Source: Variovorax sp. TBS-050B
Lineage (GTDB): Bacteria > Pseudomonadota > Gammaproteobacteria > Burkholderiales > Burkholderiaceae_C
Direction: 5' to 3'
Length of the DNA: 64,000 bases
NCBI RefSeq assembly: GCF_029893635.1
Contig: NZ_JARXYR010000002.1
Span: 4,129,001-4,193,000 of the forward strand
Shown here in pieces: positions 49,648-63,196 of this stretch (its first letter is position 1; the number at the start of each line of letters is the position of its first letter). The notes beneath the pieces were generated by a model, which was not told where the DNA came from, did not search any database, and was given only the letters and a program-made list of their open reading frames with translations. The translations under genes were made by a program, and so were the position numbers.

Positions 49648-50517
49648 TCAGCAGCGAAGCGATGGCGATTCCTGTTCAGCCTGCATGGCGCGCCACACGG
49701 CAAGCGCCGCGACGGTGTCGCGCACGTCGTGCACGCGCACCACCGCCGCGCCGCGGTCGACCGCGAGCACCGCGGCCGCCACGCTGGGCACCAGCCGCTC
49801 GGCCGCCACCGGAATGCCGGTGACCGCGCCGATCGACGATTTGCGCGACCAGCCGAGCAGCAGCGGATACCCCGCCGCCTGCAGTTCGCGCTGCCGCGCG
49901 AGCAGCGAGAAATTCTGCGCCACCGTCTTGCCGAAGCCGATGCCCGGGTCGAGCGCGATCCGCGCGGGCGCGATGCCGAGCGCCAGCAGCGGCGACACCT
50001 GCGCCGCCCAGAACGAGAGCACTTCGGGGACGGGGTCGCCCTGCATCGGCACGGCCTGCATCGTCTGCGGGTCGCGGTGCATGTGCATCAGGCAGATGCC
50101 GCACGAAGGATGGGCGGCGACGGCCTCGCGCGCGCCGGGCTGCCGCAGCGCCCAGACGTCGTTCACGATGTCCGCGCCCAGGTCGAGCACCGCGCGCATG
50201 ACCTCGGGCTTGTAGGTGTCGACGGAGAGCGGCACGCCGAGCCGGACGGCTTCGCGCACCACCGGCAGCACGCGGGCGAGTTCGGTCTCGAGGGGGACGG
50301 GCGGACTCCCGGGGCGCGTCGACTCGCCGCCGATGTCGAGGATGTCGGCGCCCTCCTTCAGCAACTGCTCGCAATGCCGCAGCGCGGCTTCGGTCGAGGC
50401 ATGCGCGCCGCCGTCGGAGAAGGAATCGGGGGTGACGTTGACGATGCCCATCACGCGCGGCTGCGCGAGATCGATCGGGAAGCGGGCGGTCTGCCAGACC
50501 GCGGGAGCCATCGTCAT
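49648..50517 (-). CDS. folP: Dihydropteroate synthase
   Basis: A 289-residue folate pathway enzyme joining pterin and p-aminobenzoate; the target of sulfonamides. Conserved segments: VMGIVNVTPDSFSDGG, DIGGESTRPGS, VDTYKPEVMRA, DPGIGFGKTVAQN and GWSRKSSIG. Length is normal. It lies between ftsH and glmM on the same strand, but a hairpin with a T tract (50557-50579) separates it from ftsH. Confidence 0.97.
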   Translation of the reverse strand: MTMAPAVWQTARFPIDLAQPRVMGIVNVTPDSFSDGGAHASTEAALRHCEQLLKEGADILDIGGESTRPGSPPVPLETELARVLPVVREAVRLGVPLSVDTYKPEVMRAVLDLGADIVNDVWALRQPGAREAVAAHPSCGICLMHMHRDPQTMQAVPMQGDPVPEVLSFWAAQVSPLLALGIAPARIALDPGIGFGKTVAQNFSLLARQRELQAAGYPLLLGWSRKSSIGAVTGIPVAAERLVPSVAAAVLAVDRGAAVVRVHDVRDTVAALAVWRAMQAEQESPSLRC

Positions 50518-50556
50518 GCGGCGCCTTCTTCTGCTGCTGCTGCTGCGTCGTCATCG

Positions 50557-50579
50557 AAAACGGGGCCCAGGGCCCCGTT
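50557..50579 (-). terminator. Terminator-like hairpin after ftsH
   Basis: On the minus strand AACGGGGCC, loop CTG and GGCCCCGTT form a perfect nine-base stem ending in TTTT, 22 bases after the ftsH stop. The short T tract suggests partial termination, so folP may still be read from ftsH. Confidence 0.7.
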
Positions 50580-50601
50580 GCTGTCGATGTCCGGCTGCAC
50601 C

Positions 50602-52524
<1,923 letters not shown>

Positions 52525-52712
52525 ACGAAGCTCCAGTCAAAAGCGCGTGACAAGATTGTGAAAGGACGCGCCACGGGTACGCAATTGCGCCCCATTTTAG
52601 GCTTTTCAAGCTGCGAAAAAGCGGCTTTTCCCTAAAGCAGCCATAGCCGCACCAGGGTTGACGCGGCGAATTGCCCGAATTCCGACGCAATGGAGCGCAT
52701 CGCGTCAAGGTA

Positions 52713-53381
52713 TCAAAGCGTTTCCCGCCCCTTCAGACCCATGCCGACCAGAAAGGTTTCTGCCGATTTGTCACGCGAGGCCTTGGGTTTGAACGGCTTC
52801 ACGGTGCGGAAATTGGCGCGGAAGAGCTTCACCAGTTCGTCGTAGCCGCTGCCGTGGAACAGCTTGGCGACCAGCGCGCCTTCGGGCCGCAGGTGGTGCT
52901 GGGCGAAGTCGATCGCGAGTTCGATCAGGTGCGCCACGCGCGCGGCATCGGCCGAATGGATGCCGGAGAGGTTGGGCGCCATGTCCGAGACCACCAGGTC
53001 GGCCTTGCGGCCCGCCAACACGCCTTCCAGCTGCGCCAGCAGCTCGGCCTCGCGGAAATCGCCCTGCAGGAAGGTCACGCCCTCGATCGGCTCCATCGGC
53101 AGGAGGTCGAGCGAGATGATGGTGCCGTTGAGTTCGCCCGCCGCGGCGCCTTCGGGCGACATGCGGCGGCGCAGGTACTGGCTCCAGGCCCCTGGCGAGG
53201 AGCCCAGGTCGACCACCAGCTGGCCGGGCTTGACCAGCCCGAGCGATTCATCGATCTCCTTGAGCTTGTAGGCGGCGCGCGCACGGTAGCCCTCCTTCGT
53301 GGCGAGCTTCACGTAGGGGTCGTTGACATGGTCGTGCAGCCACGCCTTGTTGACTTTCTTGCTTTTGGCTTTGGTGCTCAT
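52713..53381 (-). CDS. rlmE: 23S rRNA 2'-O-ribose U2552 methyltransferase
   Basis: A 222-residue SAM-dependent enzyme (FtsJ/RrmJ) acting on the large ribosomal subunit. Seen: [18 protein letters not shown], the SAM motif [15 protein letters not shown], and [11 protein letters not shown] with the catalytic aspartate, with a lysine in [12 protein letters not shown]. The start [15 protein letters not shown] at 53381 is used; the frame extends 45 bases upstream into the promoter of yhbY. It is divergent from yhbY with 34 bases between. Confidence 0.95.
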   Translation of the reverse strand: MSTKAKSKKVNKAWLHDHVNDPYVKLATKEGYRARAAYKLKEIDESLGLVKPGQLVVDLGSSPGAWSQYLRRRMSPEGAAAGELNGTIISLDLLPMEPIEGVTFLQGDFREAELLAQLEGVLAGRKADLVVSDMAPNLSGIHSADAARVAHLIELAIDFAQHHLRPEGALVAKLFHGSGYDELVKLFRANFRTVKPFKPKASRDKSAETFLVGMGLKGRETL

Positions 53382-53415
53382 GGGGAGTGTTCGTGGACGC
53401 GTCGATAATACGGGG

Positions 53416-53895
53416 ATGCCCGCCATTCAACTTACCCCTGCCGAGCGCAAGGTGCACCGCGCCGAAGCTCATCACCTGGATCCGATCGTCATGGTCGGTG
53501 GAGACGGGCTCACCCCTGCCGTGAAGAAGGAGGCCGATGCGGCCCTCAAGGCCCACGGCCTGATCAAGATCCGCGTGTTCTCCGACGACCGCCTCGCGCG
53601 CGACGCGATGCTGCGCGAGCTCGCCGAGGAACTCGACGCCGCCCCCATCCAGCACATCGGCAAGCTGCTGGTGCTGTGGCGTCCCAAGCCCGAGAAGGAG
53701 CGCGTGCTCGACGAAGACCGCATGCCCGGACCGCGCGACGTGAAGATCGTCAAGTACAGCAAGCGCGGCGGCCAGCGCCCCGAGATCAAGACCCTGCGGG
53801 TCCTCGGCAACCAGCGGCTCACCCCGGGCGGCAACATCAAGCGCGCCAAGGCGAAGCGTCCGCTGTCGGCCAAGAAGCGCAACCAGTCGGACTGA
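53416..53895 (+). CDS. yhbY: YhbY family RNA-binding protein
   Basis: A 159-residue protein with an N-terminal CRS1-YhbY domain ([19 protein letters not shown], then [11 protein letters not shown] and [11 protein letters not shown]), associated with pre-50S ribosome particles in E. coli. The C-terminal 60 residues, absent from E. coli YhbY, are very basic ([10 protein letters not shown] and [14 protein letters not shown]) and probably add RNA binding. It is divergent from rlmE, so both ribosome-related genes share a promoter region. Confidence 0.92.
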   Translation: MPAIQLTPAERKVHRAEAHHLDPIVMVGGDGLTPAVKKEADAALKAHGLIKIRVFSDDRLARDAMLRELAEELDAAPIQHIGKLLVLWRPKPEKERVLDEDRMPGPRDVKIVKYSKRGGQRPEIKTLRVLGNQRLTPGGNIKRAKAKRPLSAKKRNQSD

Positions 53896-53900
53896 GCCCG

Positions 53901-54656
53901 GTGTCGGCACAAGGCGCCGAGCGCCATATTCTCTGCATGAAGTGGGGCACCAAGTACGGCCCCGAGTACGTCAACCGGCTCTATGCGATGGTTCGCCGCA
54001 ACCTCGGCGGCGAGTTCAAGTTCGTGTGCCTGACGGACGACGGCGCCGGCATCCGGCCCGAAGTCCTCTGCCTGCCGATCCCGCCGCTCAACCTGCACCT
54101 GGCCCCCGGCCAGCGCGACGGCGCCTGGAAGAAGCTCACGACCTTCGAAAAGGATCTGCACGGCCTGCGCGGCACCGCCCTCTTCCTCGACCTCGACGTG
54201 GTCGTGGTGGGCGGCCTGGACGCCTTCTTCGAGCAGCCCGGCGAGTTCCTGATCATCCACGACTACGCCCGCCCCTGGCGGCGCCAGCGGATCACCGGCA
54301 ACTCGTCGGTCTACCGCTTCGAGCTCGGCGCCCACGCCGACGTGCTGGCGCATTTCCGCGAACACATGGACGAGGTGCAGGCCGAGTACCGCAACGAGCA
54401 GACCTACCTGTCGGCCATGATGCACAAGCAGGGCAAGCTGGCCTACTGGCCCGCGGCATGGTGCCCGAGCTTCAAGTACCACGGCATTCCGACCTGGCCC
54501 TCCAACTACTGGGAAGAGCCGTTCGTGCCCGAAGGCGCCCGCGTCATGGTGTTCCATGGCGAATGCAATCCGCCCGACGCGCTGGCCGGCCGGCGCAACC
54601 GCGCCTTCCGGTACATCCGGCCGGCGAACTGGGTCGCGAAGTTCTGGAAGGAATGA
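53901..54656 (+). CDS. Glycosyltransferase-like protein
   Basis: A 251-residue protein with the start HILCMKWGTKYGPEYVNRLY and the metal-binding-like acidic motif FLDLDVVVVGGLD (DxD type), then FVPEGARVMVFHGECNPPDA near the end. The pattern resembles a family of bacterial putative glycosyltransferases related to GT8/GT32 folds. The GTG at 53901 is preferred, since the ATG at 53937 would cut the conserved HILC segment. It lies six bases after yhbY and is probably co-transcribed. Acceptor and donor are unknown; a surface polysaccharide is plausible. Confidence 0.78.
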   Translation: MSAQGAERHILCMKWGTKYGPEYVNRLYAMVRRNLGGEFKFVCLTDDGAGIRPEVLCLPIPPLNLHLAPGQRDGAWKKLTTFEKDLHGLRGTALFLDLDVVVVGGLDAFFEQPGEFLIIHDYARPWRRQRITGNSSVYRFELGAHADVLAHFREHMDEVQAEYRNEQTYLSAMMHKQGKLAYWPAAWCPSFKYHGIPTWPSNYWEEPFVPEGARVMVFHGECNPPDALAGRRNRAFRYIRPANWVAKFWKE

Positions 54657-54696
54657 CAGGCGGGCGGCGCAGCAGCGAGCGCGCCGCCAGGTCCGC

Positions 54697-55119
54697 TCAA
54701 GCCGACGGGGAGCGGGCGCTCATGCGCCACAGCAGCGCACCCGCGCACAACCATTGCGCCAGGTACATGCCGCTTCCCACGGCATGCCAGAGCTTGAGGT
54801 TGTCGCGCGCCACGATGCGCGGAGCCACGGCGTATTGCTGGAGCAGTGCCAGCAGCAGGGCCGCGAGAATCAGGAAGATCGCGGGCATGAAGACGCCGGT
54901 CGTGCCTTCGTCGTCCATCCTGGACCTGAAATGAGCCAGCAGCAGCAGGCCGCAGCCGATCGCGATCCAGCTCTGCGCCTCGAACAGCCGGGCCGCGAAA
55001 TTGCCCGCCACGGCCGGGTTGCCGAGCTTCGCGAACAGCATCGGCACCACGAGAAACCCGATCGTGGTGAGGCTGCCCCACCAGAAGGCGGCCAGCAGCA
55101 GGGCGAGACGCGCCTTCAT
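54697..55119 (-). CDS. DUF4149 membrane protein
   Basis: A 140-residue protein with four predicted membrane helices: about 5-25, 45-62, 78-98 and 112-132. The start RLALLLAAFWWGSLTTIGFL and the GNFAARLFEAQSWIAIGCG segment are typical of DUF4149. Function unknown. It is the last gene of the carA-to-greA series and begins eight bases after the greA stop; this placement next to greA and rlmE is common in betaproteobacteria. Confidence 0.88.
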   Translation of the reverse strand: MKARLALLLAAFWWGSLTTIGFLVVPMLFAKLGNPAVAGNFAARLFEAQSWIAIGCGLLLLAHFRSRMDDEGTTGVFMPAIFLILAALLLALLQQYAVAPRIVARDNLKLWHAVGSGMYLAQWLCAGALLWRMSARSPSA

Positions 55120-55127
55120 CCGCCCGT

Positions 55128-55604
55128 TCAGAGGTAGCGGACCGCCACGATCTCGTAGCGCTTGAGACCGCCGGGCGTCTGCACCTCGGCGGTGTCGCCC
55201 TCCTCCTTGCCGATCAGCGCGCGCGCGATCGGGCTCGAGACGTTGATCAGCCCCTGCTTCAGGTCGGCCTCGTCCTCGCCGACGATCTGGTACTGCACCG
55301 CATCGCCGCTCTCTTCTTCCTCGAGTTCGACGGTGGAGCCGAACACCACCTTGCCGCCGGCGTCGAGCTCGGCGGGGTCGATGACCTGCGCGGCCGAGAG
55401 CTTGCCCTCGATCTCGAGGATGCGGCCCTCGATGAAGCCCTGGCGGTCCTTGGCGGCCTCGTACTCGGCGTTCTCGCTGATGTCGCCCTGGGCGCGCGCC
55501 TCGGCGATGGCGCTGATGATGGCCGGCCGGTCCTGCGTCTTGAGCCTGCGCAGCTCGTCGCGCAGCTTCTCCGCGCCGCGCTTGGTGATGGGGATGGTCG
55601 CCAT
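55128..55604 (-). CDS. greA: Transcription elongation factor GreA
   Basis: A 158-residue factor rescuing backtracked RNA polymerase by stimulating transcript cleavage. The N-terminal coiled coil ([20 protein letters not shown]) has the tip acidic residues in [20 protein letters not shown], and a C-terminal FKBP-like domain follows ([22 protein letters not shown]). The start [10 protein letters not shown] at 55604 gives the standard 158 residues. It lies downstream of a hairpin that follows kdoO. Confidence 0.96.
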   Translation of the reverse strand: MATIPITKRGAEKLRDELRRLKTQDRPAIISAIAEARAQGDISENAEYEAAKDRQGFIEGRILEIEGKLSAAQVIDPAELDAGGKVVFGSTVELEEEESGDAVQYQIVGEDEADLKQGLINVSSPIARALIGKEEGDTAEVQTPGGLKRYEIVAVRYL

Positions 55605-55628
55605 GTATGTAGTCTCCATAAAGCGAAA

Positions 55629-55652
55629 CCGCCGAACGCTGCCGTTCGGCGG
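55629..55652 (-). terminator. Hairpin between kdoO and greA
   Basis: CCGCCGAACG and CGTTCGGCGG form a perfect ten-base stem with a four-base loop, 16 bases after the kdoO stop. On the minus strand it is followed by TTTCGCTTTATGG, a poor T tract, so it is probably an attenuator or RNA-stabilising hairpin rather than a complete terminator. Confidence 0.55.
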
Positions 55653-55668
55653 TCGATGGGGGAAATGA

Positions 55669-56538
55669 TCAGACGAGTGTGCGTCCGGTCAGCCGGCTCA
55701 GGATGGCGAGCGGGCTCGAATCGGGATTGTATTGCTTTGAGGCGGGCAGATGAAGGGTCTGCTCGAGCATGTACTGGCCCGCCATCACGGCGTGCGAGGT
55801 CTGGTCGGAGAAGCACACCCACACCGAGCCGGGCGGGAACTTCGCGGTTTCCTGCGGCGAGTTCTCCTGGTAGGCCAGGTCCGATTTCATGCCGTCGTGC
55901 AGCTGCAGCATCAGGTGGTCGTACTCGCTGCGGAAGGACTTGGTCACGTGCAGCGCCTGCAGCAGCTTCGCCTGCCAGCGGACATAGGGCTTGGCACGCG
56001 GCACGAAGCGCCGGGCGATGTCTTCGAACGGCTCGCCCACGCGCCATACGCGCGGCGCGCCGTCGGGATTGACGTTGGTGAACACGCGCAGGATGCGCTC
56101 GCCGTAGTTCGGCCGGGACGGAAAGGCGTCGACGTGCAGCCGCCGGTCGTCGGCGCGCCAGGACTGCACGCGCGTCTCGACCTGTGCCGGCCGGTAGCTC
56201 GTGGGCGCGAGGCGCAGCGCGGGCGTGTAGTGCGGCAGCAGGCCATGGATGAGCTGCGTCGCCTGGGCGCGGAAGCGCCCCACCATCGCCGCGGTCGCGC
56301 GCTGCACCGCCTCGTCGCCGGCCGCGCCCTTGAGCCGGCCCTCGGCGTCCAGGCTGATGTTGCGCACGCCCTCGGCGAGCAGGCTCGGCGTCAGCAGCCG
56401 GCGCTCCTCGGGCAGCAGCTCGAAGCCGAGCCGCGGGAAGTACAGCACCTTGCCGGCCTCGAGTTCCGCGATCCACGCCTCGTTGGGCGTGGCCGCGGCC
56501 CAGTCCGCGAGGTCCAGTTCGACGAGCTGCGTTTCCAT
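55669..56538 (-). CDS. kdoO: Kdo 3-hydroxylase (Fe(II)/2-oxoglutarate-dependent)
   Basis: A 289-residue protein of the Kdo hydroxylase family known from Burkholderia and Yersinia, where it turns the outer Kdo of the LPS core into Ko (D-glycero-D-talo-octulosonate). The iron-binding HxD pair is H135 and D137 in [14 protein letters not shown]; a candidate distal histidine lies in [20 protein letters not shown]. It is cytoplasmic, with no signal sequence. It begins eight bases after carB ends, so it appears to be carried on the carAB transcript, away from other LPS genes. Confidence 0.85.
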   Translation of the reverse strand: METQLVELDLADWAAATPNEAWIAELEAGKVLYFPRLGFELLPEERRLLTPSLLAEGVRNISLDAEGRLKGAAGDEAVQRATAAMVGRFRAQATQLIHGLLPHYTPALRLAPTSYRPAQVETRVQSWRADDRRLHVDAFPSRPNYGERILRVFTNVNPDGAPRVWRVGEPFEDIARRFVPRAKPYVRWQAKLLQALHVTKSFRSEYDHLMLQLHDGMKSDLAYQENSPQETAKFPPGSVWVCFSDQTSHAVMAGQYMLEQTLHLPASKQYNPDSSPLAILSRLTGRTLV

Positions 56539-56546
56539 GGCGAGGC

Positions 56547-59795
<3,249 letters not shown>

Positions 59796-59798
59796 CTT

Positions 59799-60356
59799 TT
59801 AATCGTCCTTGGTGAAACCGATGCCGCGGCCGCTGTAGGCGCCCGGCTTCGGCTCATCCATCAGTTGGTGGATCGCGGTGAAGACATCGCGAAAGTTCTG
59901 GTCGTACTTCTGTTCCAGCGCGGTCAGCTTGCGCTTGAGGTCGGCATGCTCCGACAGCATGCTGCGCAGCTTCACGAAGGTGCGCATGATCTCGATGTTG
60001 ACCGCCACCGCGCGTTCGCTGCGCAGCACGCTCGAGAGCATCGCGACCCCCTGCTCGGTGAAGGCCACGCTGCGGTAGCGGGCGCCACCGGAGCCGGGCT
60101 TCTCGGTTTTTGAGATCACGATCTGTGATCTCAAACTCGCAAGGTCTTGATTTTCAAGGGAAAAAGCAAAATCCGCCGGAAAGCGGTCGAGGTTGCGGCG
60201 CATGGCCTGCAGGAGCACCCGGGTCTCGACGCCGTAGAGATCGGCCAGATCCTGCGCGAGCATGACCTTCAGGCCACGCAGCACGTAGATCTTGTTCTCG
60301 GCCTCGCGCAATGCCGCGAGCACCGAGACGTCGAGCACCGCGGGTGCATCAGCCAC
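59799..60356 (-). CDS. ORF6N domain protein inserted between carA and carB
   Basis: A 185-residue protein with an N-terminal ORF6N domain (about 20-110): [20 protein letters not shown], then [18 protein letters not shown] and [23 protein letters not shown]6N is a DNA-binding-type domain typical of phage antirepressors and of orphan chromosomal genes. A coiled-coil segment follows ([19 protein letters not shown]). The GTG start overlaps the carA stop by eight bases, and the stop lies three bases before carB, so it is fully embedded in the carAB operon. No phage genes are nearby. A regulatory role on car is possible but unproven. Confidence 0.85.
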   Translation of the reverse strand: MADAPAVLDVSVLAALREAENKIYVLRGLKVMLAQDLADLYGVETRVLLQAMRRNLDRFPADFAFSLENQDLASLRSQIVISKTEKPGSGGARYRSVAFTEQGVAMLSSVLRSERAVAVNIEIMRTFVKLRSMLSEHADLKRKLTALEQKYDQNFRDVFTAIHQLMDEPKPGAYSGRGIGFTKDD

Positions 60357-61534
60357 GTGCCTGCTCCATCAGCTCGGTGAAGCGGTCGAACAGGTAGCCG
60401 ATGTCGTGCGGGCCGGGCGAGGCTTCCGGATGGCCCTGGAAGCAGAACGCCGGCTTGTCCGTACGTGCCAAGCCCTGCAGCGTGTTGTCGAACAGGCTGA
60501 CGTGGGTGGCGCGCAGATTCGACGGCAGCGATTTCTCGTCCACCGCGAAGCCGTGGTTCTGGCTCGTGATGCTCACGCGGCCGTTGTCGAGGTCCTTGAC
60601 CGGATGGTTCGCGCCGTGGTGGCCGAACTTCATCTTGAAGGTTTTCGCACCCGAGGCCAGGGCCATGATCTGGTGGCCCAGGCAGATGCCGAAGGTCGGG
60701 ATGCCGGTCTCGATGAGCTCGCGCGTGGCCGCGATCGCATAGTCGCAGGGCTCCGGGTCGCCGGGACCGTTGGCGAGGAAGATGCCGTCGGGTTTGAGCT
60801 TGAGCACGTCGGCTGCGGGCGTCTGCGCGGGCACCACGGTGATGCGCGCGCCGCGCTGGGCGATCATGCGCAGGATGTTCTTCTTGACGCCGTAGTCGAA
60901 GGCCACCACGTGGAAGCGCGGCGTGATCTGCACGCCGTAGCCCGGCTTGCCGTTCGCGTTCGCGAGCTTCCACTCGGTCTCGGTCCATTCGTAGGTCTGC
61001 GTGACCGACACCACCTTGGCGAGGTCGAGGCCGGCCATGCTCGGCGCGGCCTTGGCCTGGGCGATCGCCTTGTCGATCAGCGCCTGCGTGACCGCCTCGC
61101 CCGCGGCCAGGCCGAGGATGCAGCCGTTCTGGGCGCCGTGGGTGCGCAGGTGGCGCGTGAGCTTGCGGGTGTCGATGTTGGCGATCGCGACGGTCTTGCC
61201 CTCGACCAGGTACTCCGTCAGCGTCGCGGTCTTGCGGAAGTTGGAGGCGACGAGGGGCAGGTCCTTGATGATCAGGCCGGCGGCATGGATCTTGTCGGCT
61301 TCGATGTCTTCCCCGTTGACGCCGTAGTTGCCGATGTGCGGATACGTGAGCGTCACGATCTGCTGGCAGTAACTCGGGTCGGTGAGGATTTCCTGGTAGC
61401 CGGTCATGGCGGTGTTGAACACCACTTCACCGGTCGTGGAGCCGGCGGCCCCGATCGAATTGCCTAGAAAGACCGTGCCGTCTGCGAGCGCCAGGATGGC
61501 GGGGCGGGAAACTTCCCTTGAGAGACAAAAGCAC
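60349..61534 (-). pseudogene. carA: Carbamoyl-phosphate synthase small subunit, apparent frameshift near start
   Basis: Glutamine amidotransferase subunit supplying ammonia to CarB. The body is intact: [25 protein letters not shown]-like [12 protein letters not shown], catalytic cysteine in [15 protein letters not shown] and [10 protein letters not shown] near the end. The expected start is a GTG at 61534 behind GGAG, giving [10 protein letters not shown], but this runs out of frame with [14 protein letters not shown] because of one extra base in a GGGG run (61501-61504 on the plus strand). The intact frame is open only to an ATG at 61695 inside the neighbouring gene, with no good start between. 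Either a sequence error or a real lesion; the enzyme body is otherwise functional-looking. Confidence 0.85.
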
Positions 61535-61675
61535 TGGGTTCTCCGGATGGTTACGGTCGCCCGGAGCCCCAGGCGCGTTGCCTGCGGACTGCTGCTTAAG
61601 GGGAAGATGGCGTTGAAGGCGGCCGGGCGACGCTGATTTGCGAGTAAGCCCCCGATTGTAGCCCGGACTGCGCCC

Positions 61676-62458
61676 CTACCCGGCTTGAAGGGCACTGCTC
61701 GCGTGCAGGCAGATCGCGGCGGCGGCGGCCACGTTCAGCGATTCCTCGCCGCCGGGCTGGGCGATGCGGATGTGCAGGGCCGCGCGCGCCTCGAGCGCGG
61801 GCGAGACGCCCTGCCCCTCGTGCCCCATCAGCCATGCGCAGGGATGCGGCAGGCGCGCCTTGTGAAGCCATTCGCCATGGTGGGAGCTGGTGGCCACGAG
61901 CGGAACCGTCAGCGCGTCGAGCGCTTCCGGCGCCACGCCTTCGATCAGGCGCAGGCCGAAGTGCGCGCCCATGCCGGCGCGCAGCACCTTCGGCGCCCAG
62001 AGCGCTGCCGTACCCTTGAGCGCGATCACCTGAGCGAAACCGAAGGCGGCCGCGCTGCGCAGGATCGAACCGGCATTGCCGGCGTCCTGCAGGCGGTCGA
62101 GCACCACGCTGGGCGCATCGGGCTGCAAGGCCGCCGGCGGCGGCAGGTCGAGCACGAAGCCCATCGGCGCGGGCGATTCGAGCCCGCTCGCGCCGCGCAG
62201 CAGGTCGTCGTCGACCACTACTGTTTTGGTAGCACCGAGGTGCCATTCGGCCGGCGCGCTGGGCCAGAACGACGCGGCAAAAACCGCGATCGCGGGCCGG
62301 ACGCCGCGCGACAAGGCCGCCCGGCAGAGGTGGTCGCCTTCGAGCCAGACACGGCCGAGCTTGCGGTAGGCGCCCGGGTCCTGGGCGAGCTTGCGCAGAT
62401 CCTTGAGCAGCGGGTTGTCTCGCGAGCTGATGCGGCTCGGGCCGGCGGGTTCGGTCAT
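61676..62458 (-). CDS. TrmH/SpoU family RNA 2'-O-methyltransferase
   Basis: A 260-residue SPOUT methyltransferase acting on tRNA or rRNA. Motifs: [36 protein letters not shown] and the knot segment [18 protein letters not shown]. The N-terminal substrate-binding region ([18 protein letters not shown]) is of the RlmB/TsnR type. It starts 12 bases after rnhB. The target nucleotide cannot be assigned. Confidence 0.9.
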   Translation of the reverse strand: MTEPAGPSRISSRDNPLLKDLRKLAQDPGAYRKLGRVWLEGDHLCRAALSRGVRPAIAVFAASFWPSAPAEWHLGATKTVVVDDDLLRGASGLESPAPMGFVLDLPPPAALQPDAPSVVLDRLQDAGNAGSILRSAAAFGFAQVIALKGTAALWAPKVLRAGMGAHFGLRLIEGVAPEALDALTVPLVATSSHHGEWLHKARLPHPCAWLMGHEGQGVSPALEARAALHIRIAQPGGEESLNVAAAAAICLHASSALQAG

Positions 62459-62470
62459 GCGTGCGAAGCC

Positions 62471-63196
62471 TCAGGGCGCGGTGCGCAGGTCGAGGCGGAC
62501 GCTTTCCGCGGCGGCGGCGATCTGCGCCGCATCCGGCAGCAGCGCGGCGTCCGCCGGCAGCACGGGGATCGTCCCCGTGCGGGCCAGCGCCGCGGCCACC
62601 GGGCTGAACGACCGGCGGTGGTGGACGCAGGCGCCATGGCGCTGCAGCGCCTCGAGGTGCTCCGGCGTGCCGTAGCCCTTGTGGCCGGCGAAGCCGTAGT
62701 GCGGGAATTCCACGTGCAGCTGCTCGCACAGGCGGTCCCGATGGACCTTGGCGAGGATCGAAGCGGCGGAGATCGCCTTGATCCGCGCATCGCCCTTGAC
62801 GATGGCTTCGGCCAGCACGTCGAGCGTGGGCAGCCGGTTGCCGTCGACCAGCACCTTGGCGGGCTTGAGGCGCAGCCCCTCGACCGCGCGGCGCATCGCG
62901 AGCATCGTGGCCTGCAGGATGTTGTGCGTGTCGATCTCCTCGACGCTGGCCTGGGCGACCGAGCAGCAGAGTGCCTTCGCGAGGATCTGGTCGTGCAGCC
63001 GCTCGCGCTGCAGCGCCGTCAGCGTCTTGGAGTCGGCCAGGCCGCGGATCGGGCGCTGGTCGTCGAGGATCACGGCCGCGGCCACCACCGGGCCGGCCAG
63101 CGGCCCGCGACCGGCCTCGTCGACGCCGGCCACGAGGCCGGGCGCATCCCAGGCGAGCGGCGCCTGCTCAGCCTTCAAGAACTTTCTGGATCGCAT
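62471..63196 (-). CDS. rnhB: Ribonuclease HII
   Basis: A 241-residue enzyme removing RNA from RNA-DNA hybrids and single ribonucleotides. Catalytic motif [17 protein letters not shown] with the D-E pair, then [12 protein letters not shown] and the later acidic [11 protein letters not shown] and [12 protein letters not shown]. The C-terminal extension is about 30 residues longer than in E. coli. The ATG at 63196 overlaps lpxB by 29 bases; a TTG at 63181 is an alternative. lpxB-rnhB is a widely conserved neighbourhood. Confidence 0.95.
   Translation of the reverse strand: MRSRKFLKAEQAPLAWDAPGLVAGVDEAGRGPLAGPVVAAAVILDDQRPIRGLADSKTLTALQRERLHDQILAKALCCSVAQASVEEIDTHNILQATMLAMRRAVEGLRLKPAKVLVDGNRLPTLDVLAEAIVKGDARIKAISAASILAKVHRDRLCEQLHVEFPHYGFAGHKGYGTPEHLEALQRHGACVHHRRSFSPVAAALARTGTIPVLPADAALLPDAAQIAAAAESVRLDLRTAP

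Noticed and set aside
50527..50547. Short CTG/CTT trinucleotide run between folP and ftsH
   Set aside because: Only a few units long, at the level expected for codon-like composition; not a microsatellite of note.
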